Shown in pieces: positions 58,917 to 64,000 of a stretch of DNA of 64,000 nucleotides (its first letter is position 1; each line of letters begins with the position of its first letter). The stretch spans positions 5,921,583-5,985,582 of the forward strand of contig NZ_LR733817.1 of assembly GCF_902506165.1 (NCBI RefSeq), in the 5' to 3' direction. The position numbers and the translations under genes are program-made. Source of the stretch: Bosea sp. 29B. Its GTDB lineage: Bacteria; Pseudomonadota; Alphaproteobacteria; Rhizobiales; Beijerinckiaceae. The notes under the pieces are model-generated. The model was not told the origin of the DNA. It saw only the letters and a program-made list of their open reading frames with translations, and made no database searches.

Positions 58917-59328
58917 TGAACGACGCCTAACCCCTCGAATCAATTACCCGTTCTTTTTTGCGCGGTATGACACCGACGCATGCGGGATGCGATTACGGCG
59001 CAGAGCTACCAACCGTCTGCGCGCTCGACAATCACCCCGCGCCACATTTCTGTCAAAAGCAATCTGCGTCACATTGCATATGCAATAGGCAGCCGATGCT
59101 GCGGCTCTGCGCGCATTCGGCGCAAGATGATTGCTCGGCATGCAGTACACGATCCTGCGATATCGGGCCCTGCGGTCGCTGATGTCGCACCACCTGGACG
59201 CGAGATACCGGAATGGTGGCTTCGATCGTGTTCAAGGCGTGCGCTTTTGGCCTCGCGCAGGGGCCCGAGCGCTGCCACGATCACCCCCTCGCGAATCCGC
59301 TCCCCGAATCCTGCTTCCCAGGTGCGCC
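58917..59328. other. Divergent intergenic region between livH and the M19 dipeptidase
   Basis: These 412 bases carry the promoters of the liv operon (leftward) and the dipeptidase (rightward). I see no convincing gene. The part next to livH is richer in A and T. The main landmark is a perfect 14-base palindrome at 59073-59086. Confidence 0.6.
59073..59086. promoter_or_regulatory. Candidate regulator-binding palindrome upstream of the liv operon
   Basis: ATTGCATATGCAAT is a perfect 14-base palindrome about 157 bases upstream of the livH start and about 240 bases upstream of the dipeptidase. The form suits a dimeric helix-turn-helix regulator. No regulator gene is adjacent. Confidence 0.4.
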
Positions 59329-60471
59329 ATGGTCCTCGCCGCCGCTCCCGTCACCGATGCCGCCTATGACAAGGCGCTCGCTTTGCTCGACCGCGTCCCG
59401 CTGATCGACGGCCACAACGACCTTCCCTTTGTCGTGCGGCTCGACCGGACGGCGAAGGGCGATCTCGCCGCCTATGACCTTGGCAAGGTCCACCCCGAGA
59501 CCGACACCGACATCCCGCGCATGCAGGCCGGCAAGCTCGCCGGGCAGTTCTTCGCGGCCTATGTCCCGCCGAATCACCCCAAGCCCGCCGGCTTCGCGCT
59601 GGCACAGATCGCGCTGATGCGCCGGATCTGGGAGCGCCATGCCGATGTCTTCAGGCCGGGCCTGTCGGCCGACGACGTCGAGGCCGCCAAGAAGGAAGGT
59701 CGCATCGCCCTGTTCATGACGATCGAGAACGGCTCGGCGCTCGACAACGAGCTCGATGCGCTCGACGCCTATTGGGACCTCGGCGTCCGGCTGATGACGC
59801 TCTGCCACAACGATACCCATGACTGGTGCGATTCGGCCACCGACGCGCCGCGCCACAACGGGCTAACCGCCTTCGGCAAAGAGGTGATCGGCCGGATGAA
59901 CCGGCTCGGCATGGTGGTCGACCTTGCTCATGTCGCGCCCAAGGTGATGCACGATGTGCTCGACGTCAGCACGGCCCCGGTGGTCTGGTCGCACTCCAAT
60001 GCCTTCTCGCTCTGCGACCACCCGCGCAATGTCCCGGATGACGTGCTCGATCGGGTCGCCAAGAACGATGGGTTGGTGATGGCGACCTTCGTGCCCGACT
60101 TCATCAGCCAGGCCTCGCGCGACTGGCACCGGCCGGCCAAGGACCAGTACGGCAAGACGCCGGAAGGGCTCGACTACCAGAAGGCCGAGGCCGAGATCGT
60201 CCGCACAGCCGGACCCCGCCCCAAGGCGACGCTGGCTGAATACTGCGACCACGTCGAATACCTCGCCAAGCGGATCGGCCACGATCATATCGGCATCGGC
60301 TCTGACTTCTTCGGCGGCCTCAATCCCGAGGGACTGGAGGATGCCTCGACCTTCCCGCGCGTGATCGCCGAGCTGATCCGGCGCGGCTGGTCGGACGAGA
60401 ACCTCGCCAAGCTCGCCGGCGGCAACATGCTCCGGGTGATGCGCTCGGTCGCGAGCGTTGCCGCGCGCTGA
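59329..60471 (+). CDS. M19 membrane dipeptidase (renal dipeptidase family)
   Basis: The 380-residue zinc enzyme of the amidohydrolase fold has IDGHNDLPF (H29, D31), TIENGSALDN with the bridging glutamate region, DLAHVAPKVMHDVLD, WSHSNAFSLCDHPRNVPD and HIGIGSDFFGG. It splits dipeptides, including ones with a D-residue. No signal peptide is seen from ATG 59329; the upstream in-frame part is not family-like. It lies opposite the liv operon, so a shared amino-acid theme is possible. Confidence 0.92.
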   Translation: MVLAAAPVTDAAYDKALALLDRVPLIDGHNDLPFVVRLDRTAKGDLAAYDLGKVHPETDTDIPRMQAGKLAGQFFAAYVPPNHPKPAGFALAQIALMRRIWERHADVFRPGLSADDVEAAKKEGRIALFMTIENGSALDNELDALDAYWDLGVRLMTLCHNDTHDWCDSATDAPRHNGLTAFGKEVIGRMNRLGMVVDLAHVAPKVMHDVLDVSTAPVVWSHSNAFSLCDHPRNVPDDVLDRVAKNDGLVMATFVPDFISQASRDWHRPAKDQYGKTPEGLDYQKAEAEIVRTAGPRPKATLAEYCDHVEYLAKRIGHDHIGIGSDFFGGLNPEGLEDASTFPRVIAELIRRGWSDENLAKLAGGNMLRVMRSVASVAAR

Positions 60472-60480
60472 GCGCGGCAA
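60458..60480 (+). terminator. Candidate stem-loop over the dipeptidase stop codon
   Basis: TTGCCGCGC and GCGCGGCAA form a perfect nine-base stem with a five-base loop that contains the TGA stop. No T-tract follows, so termination is uncertain. Confidence 0.45.
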
Positions 60481-60605
60481 TCGCCAAGGCGGAAATGAGG
60501 CAAAATTTTAAAGGTATGCTGGCAACGCTGCCGGACCCGACATTGCGAACGGGGACGGAGCACTAACTCCTCCCTGTCCGCGCCAGAACAGCCCGGACAG
60601 CGCCC

Positions 60606-63116
60606 GTGAATCTCTTCCCCGCTTCGATCAGGAACTACCTCGTCGCCACCATGGCATGCCTGTGCGTGCCCGGCCTCGGCGCGCTCGCCTTTCTCGCCGA
60701 GCAGGCCGTCGAGGACGTTCTGACCAGCAGACGCCTCGTCGAGCTGGTCGCGGCCGACGAGGCTCTCCTCAACGCCGGCAACACGATCCGCTCCAATCGC
60801 GGCCAGGCCCAGACCGCGATCCAGGTCGCCGACGATCCCGCGCCGACGCTGAAGAAGATCGAGCAGGCCAATCGCGACGCGCTCGCCAGCGCCATGACCC
60901 TGCTGCGCAGCACCGATCTCGCCGACCGCAAGGGGCTCGCCGATGCGATCGACCAGAAGGAGAAGGCGACTGCCGCCAAGCTGCCGGAGATGTACGCCGA
61001 GGCTGGCAAGCCCAAGGCGCAGCGCAGCCTCGCCGCGACGATGCCCTGGTACAACGGCGTCGGCGATATCGAGACCGCGATGACGACGGCCTCTGACGCG
61101 ACCTCGACCGCGGTCCGCATGTCCGATCCGGCGCTCGCCGACCTACAGAACTTCAAGGCGGCCGGCTGGCGCGTGCGTTCGAGCTACGGCACGCAGTGTT
61201 CGGTGCTCCGTCCCGTCTTCGGCAGCAACAAGCCGATGGACGCGGCGCAGCTTCGCCGGCTCGGCGAGATGCGCGGCGCTTCCGACGCCAGCGTCACGCA
61301 GCTGACCCAGCTGGCAGCTCGCCCGGGCGTCAGCCCCGAGCTGGTGCGCAAGGTCGGCGCCATGAACGGCGAGGTCGCCGCCGCCAACCGGCTGATGGAC
61401 GAGCAGATCGGCCGCGTCGGCCAGGGCAGCAGCCCGGTCGTCGGCGCCGAGGAATGGACCAAGCAGTGCAACGGCCCGTTCAACACGATCCTCGCCGCCG
61501 TCGGCCAGTCCTTCGACGAGATGGAGAATGTGACGCAGGCGACGCTGACGCGGGCCTGGACCCGGCTGGCGATCACAGGCAGCCTGTTCCTCGCCCTGCT
61601 CGCGATCTGCGTCGTGAGCTGGCGCGGCGTGCAGCGCCGCATCACCCGGCCGCTGGTCCAATTGCAGACCGCGCTTGCCGGCATGCAGGCCGGTGACTTC
61701 GCCCAGAAGATCCCGGCTCCGCCCTGCCCCGACGAGCTCGGCACGCTCAGCGAGGCGCTCGAGGACTACCGCCAGAACGCGCTCGCACTCGAAACCAACC
61801 GGCGCGACCGCGAGGTCGCCATGCTGGCCGATGCCGAGCAGGCCGCCAAGGTCCGCACCCTCGTCGGCGAGGTCGCCGGGATCGTCGCGGCGGCCCGCGC
61901 CGGCGATTTCTCCGGCCAGGCCGAGGCCGGTGATGTCGACGGACCGCTGCGCGAGCTGGTCGAGGGCGTCAACGAGATCAACGCCGTCGTCGATGCCGCG
62001 ACCACCGAATTCGCGCAGGCGATGCAGTTGCTTGCCGACGGTGATCTCACCCATCGCGTGACGACGGGTTATCGCGGCCGCTTCGCCGCGCTGCAGGAGG
62101 CGATCAACCAGACCGCCGAGCGGCTCTCGACCACGATGCGGACGATCCAGGCCAACGCCTCCGATGTCGGCCTCTCGGCCCGCGAGATCTCGACCGGCGC
62201 CGACGACCTTTCCAAGCGCACTGAGGAGCAGGCCTCCTCGCTTGAGGAGAGCGCCGCAACGACCGAGGAGCTCGCCGCTTCCGTCAAGGCGTCCGCCCAG
62301 GCCTCACAGCAGGCGGTCCGCCAGGCCGGCCAGGCCATGCAGGTCGCCCAGGATGGCGGTGTGATCGCCGGCGAGGCAGTTGCGGCCATGGCCCGGATCG
62401 AGGGCGCCTCGAAGAAGATCTCCGAGATCGTCTCGGTCATCGACGGCATCGCCTTCCAGACCAATCTGCTCGCGCTCAATGCCGCGGTCGAAGCCGCCCG
62501 CGCCGGCGACGCCGGCAAGGGTTTTGCCGTGGTTGCCTCCGAGGTGCGCACCTTGGCCCAGCGCTCGGGCGAGGCGGCCAAGGACATTTCGGGGCTGATC
62601 TCCTCCTCGAACACTGAGGTCGAGGCCGGCGTGAAGCTGGTCAAGCAGGCCGGCGACGCGCTGACCCGCATCGTCGAGGCTTCGCGCGGCGTCCAGACCA
62701 CCATCTCCGAGGTCGCGACCGCCTCGAGCGAACAGGCCAACGGCATCGAGGAGATGAGCCAGACCGTCGCGCATATGGACGAGATGACCCAGGCGAACGC
62801 CGCCCTCGCCGAACAGAGTGCCGCTTCGGCCAACGCGCTCGCCGGCAAGATCACCGAGCTCAATGCGCTGGTCGCGACGTTCAGGACCGGCGACGAGCTT
62901 GCGCCGGTCGCCAGGGCACCGGCTGCTCCCTATGCTCCCCCGCCTCTGCGCACCTCCGACCTGGCAGCGATCGCGAACGGCCAAGGCGCGGAGCCGGAAC
63001 GCCTGCGCAAGCTCGCGGCTGCTATCGCCGAGCAGAAAAAGGCAGCGCCGCGCCAGACTCCGGCCCGCAAGCAGGCCAATACCCGCTCGGACGAGTCCGG
63101 CTGGGAAGAGTTCTAG
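60606..63116 (+). CDS. Transmembrane methyl-accepting chemotaxis protein
   Basis: The 836-residue receptor has a membrane segment near 12-32 and another near 318-338. They enclose a periplasmic helical sensor of about 285 residues. HAMP domains follow ([20 protein letters not shown] and a second linker with [13 protein letters not shown]). The signalling tip is [20 protein letters not shown]. It ends in GWEEF, a CheR/CheB-tether-like tail. The start is GTG at 60606. The ligand is unknown. Confidence 0.92.
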   Translation: MNLFPASIRNYLVATMACLCVPGLGALAFLAEQAVEDVLTSRRLVELVAADEALLNAGNTIRSNRGQAQTAIQVADDPAPTLKKIEQANRDALASAMTLLRSTDLADRKGLADAIDQKEKATAAKLPEMYAEAGKPKAQRSLAATMPWYNGVGDIETAMTTASDATSTAVRMSDPALADLQNFKAAGWRVRSSYGTQCSVLRPVFGSNKPMDAAQLRRLGEMRGASDASVTQLTQLAARPGVSPELVRKVGAMNGEVAAANRLMDEQIGRVGQGSSPVVGAEEWTKQCNGPFNTILAAVGQSFDEMENVTQATLTRAWTRLAITGSLFLALLAICVVSWRGVQRRITRPLVQLQTALAGMQAGDFAQKIPAPPCPDELGTLSEALEDYRQNALALETNRRDREVAMLADAEQAAKVRTLVGEVAGIVAAARAGDFSGQAEAGDVDGPLRELVEGVNEINAVVDAATTEFAQAMQLLADGDLTHRVTTGYRGRFAALQEAINQTAERLSTTMRTIQANASDVGLSAREISTGADDLSKRTEEQASSLEESAATTEELAASVKASAQASQQAVRQAGQAMQVAQDGGVIAGEAVAAMARIEGASKKISEIVSVIDGIAFQTNLLALNAAVEAARAGDAGKGFAVVASEVRTLAQRSGEAAKDISGLISSSNTEVEAGVKLVKQAGDALTRIVEASRGVQTTISEVATASSEQANGIEEMSQTVAHMDEMTQANAALAEQSAASANALAGKITELNALVATFRTGDELAPVARAPAAPYAPPPLRTSDLAAIANGQGAEPERLRKLAAAIAEQKKAAPRQTPARKQANTRSDESGWEEF

Positions 63117-63134
63117 GGCCCACAGGCCGTCTTG

Positions 63135-63173
63135 AAAAAAGCGGGTGCAGCCGAGAGGCCGCGCCCGTTTTTT
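63135..63173 (+). terminator. Rho-independent terminator of the chemoreceptor
   Basis: CGGGTGC and GCGCCCG (one G-T wobble) form the outer stem, and GCC-GAGA-GGC forms an inner stem with a tetraloop. AAAAAA precedes and TTTTTT follows. The flanking A and T runs would also allow it to work on the other strand. Confidence 0.85.
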
Positions 63174-63237
63174 CGTTTAGCGGAACATTAAGCCTGTTTT
63201 GCCATGCTCCCGCCCGATCTCGACAGGTGTGAGGGCC

Positions 63238-64000
63238 ATGGCGTTGTCTACCGAACAATCGCGCTCGGCCGCATCGCGCCTGACGATCCAGCTCCGGATC
63301 GCGCTGGTCAGCGTCGTCTTCGTCCTCGGCCTCGTGCTGATCGGCCTGGCATCCTGGACCGGCAGCGGCCGCCTCACCGCCGCTTTCGAGGATCACAAGG
63401 CCTATTCCACGCTCGCAGCCCGTTCACGCGAGGTCCGCGCCGCCAGTTTTGCGCTGAAGGCCTTGAGCCGCGACGTCCGTTTTCGTCAGGAAGCCACTGA
63501 TCTCAAAGACTTCGGCACTGGCCTTGAATCACTGAGGGAGGCGATCGCGCGCCTCGGCAGCGCCAACGGCGCCGAGCGCGTGCACGACAGCATCGCCGCA
63601 CTCGACGCGCCAATGAAGGCGATCGATGTCGACTTCAAGGCGATCAGCGCGATGCAGCTCGCCCTCCGTTCGGCTGCGCCCGAAGGCCTCGCCGCCAGGC
63701 TGGAAGACGCTGCCGAAGCGCTTGAAACCAAGGTCCGCTCCAACAGCATGGGCTCTGATTCGCCCGACCTTGCGCGCCTCCCCGGCATCCTTGCGGCCTT
63801 GCGCCGGATCGACGCCGCCTATCGCCTCTCCCTCGACGAGAGCCTTCTTGGCCAATGGGAAGTCGAGCAGGGCCGCTTCGAGCGCGCGCTTGGCCGCCAG
63901 GGCGTTCCGGCCGAGGCCAAGGCCGAGATCGAGCCGGCTTTCAAGGCCTATGCCGAGATCGTCCCCGCCTGGAGCAAGGCCGAGAAGGACTTCATGCTCG
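63238..64000 (+). CDS. Probable methyl-accepting chemotaxis protein, 3' cut by window edge
   Basis: The frame from ATG 63238 stays open for 254 codons to the edge. It encodes MALSTEQSRSAASRLTIQLR, then a membrane segment IALVSVVFVLGLVLIGLAS (about 21-39), then a long amphipathic helical region typical of a four-helix periplasmic sensor. The signalling half is not in view, so assignment as a second chemoreceptor rests on this layout and on the adjacent receptor gene. A GTG three codons upstream is an alternative start. Confidence 0.65.
   Translation, partial: MALSTEQSRSAASRLTIQLRIALVSVVFVLGLVLIGLASWTGSGRLTAAFEDHKAYSTLAARSREVRAASFALKALSRDVRFRQEATDLKDFGTGLESLREAIARLGSANGAERVHDSIAALDAPMKAIDVDFKAISAMQLALRSAAPEGLAARLEDAAEALETKVRSNSMGSDSPDLARLPGILAALRRIDAAYRLSLDESLLGQWEVEQGRFERALGRQGVPAEAKAEIEPAFKAYAEIVPAWSKAEKDFML

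Overview
The window is GC-rich, densely coded DNA with short intergenic gaps. It looks like a chromosomal segment of an alphaproteobacterium of the Hyphomicrobiales (Rhizobiales). A Bosea-like genus is my best guess from the gene families: Usg, a BcsS-like protein, ExoD, a liv operon with a small DUF6867-type gene, and a form II cox-type cluster with coxDEG. It also has the extragenic palindromes common in that order. I could not run a search, so the genus is inference. I saw no rRNA, tRNA, CRISPR array, insertion sequence or prophage.

Layout. 1-11.9 kb is mixed housekeeping: a serine hydrolase cut by the left edge, an EamA transporter, xanthine phosphoribosyltransferase, a double-PAS chemoreceptor, a CinA-type MoCF-domain protein, an FkbM methyltransferase, a Cif-like alpha/beta hydrolase, map-radC, an orphan Bug-type binding protein, a possible TetR remnant and a quinone-reductase-like flavoprotein. 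12.2-16.3 kb is a four-gene block (circularly permuted ATP-grasp, alpha-E, transglutaminase, Anbu-type Ntn peptidase). It matches a predicted but poorly characterised peptide-ligation/proteolysis system. 16.4-20.5 kb holds a GGDEF-EAL protein, ExoD, Usg and a BcsS-like barrel.

20.5-34.0 kb is a molybdenum-hydroxylase region. It contains a MoeA/MobA-like fusion, two separate XdhC-type genes, CoxE, CoxD, the three structural subunits (CoxM, CoxL, CoxS) and CoxG. The large subunit has AYRGAGR, the form II signature, so CO oxidation should not be assumed. A TRIC channel, two NTF2-fold proteins, a LysE exporter and a globin-type chemoreceptor are interleaved.

34.1-48 kb is mostly catabolism and its regulation: PcaB, a flavin reductase, a GntR regulator, a cupin/DadA-like pair, a BASS transporter, a second DadA-like enzyme, a CtlX-type amidinohydrolase, ornithine cyclodeaminase and a divergent AsnC/Lrp regulator. 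A perfect 24-bp palindrome lies between the last two. A BASS-like transporter, two tandem glutathione transferases, Rpe and a DUF1428 protein follow.

48.1-64 kb starts with purB. Between purB and an RBBP9-type hydrolase lies an accessory-looking insertion: a stand-alone CobT-like VWA protein and a Phd/VapC toxin-antitoxin pair. After these come a LysE exporter, a GST, a complete livHMGF-DUF6867-livK operon, an M19 dipeptidase and two transmembrane chemoreceptors, the last cut by the right edge. In all there are four chemoreceptors but no che genes.
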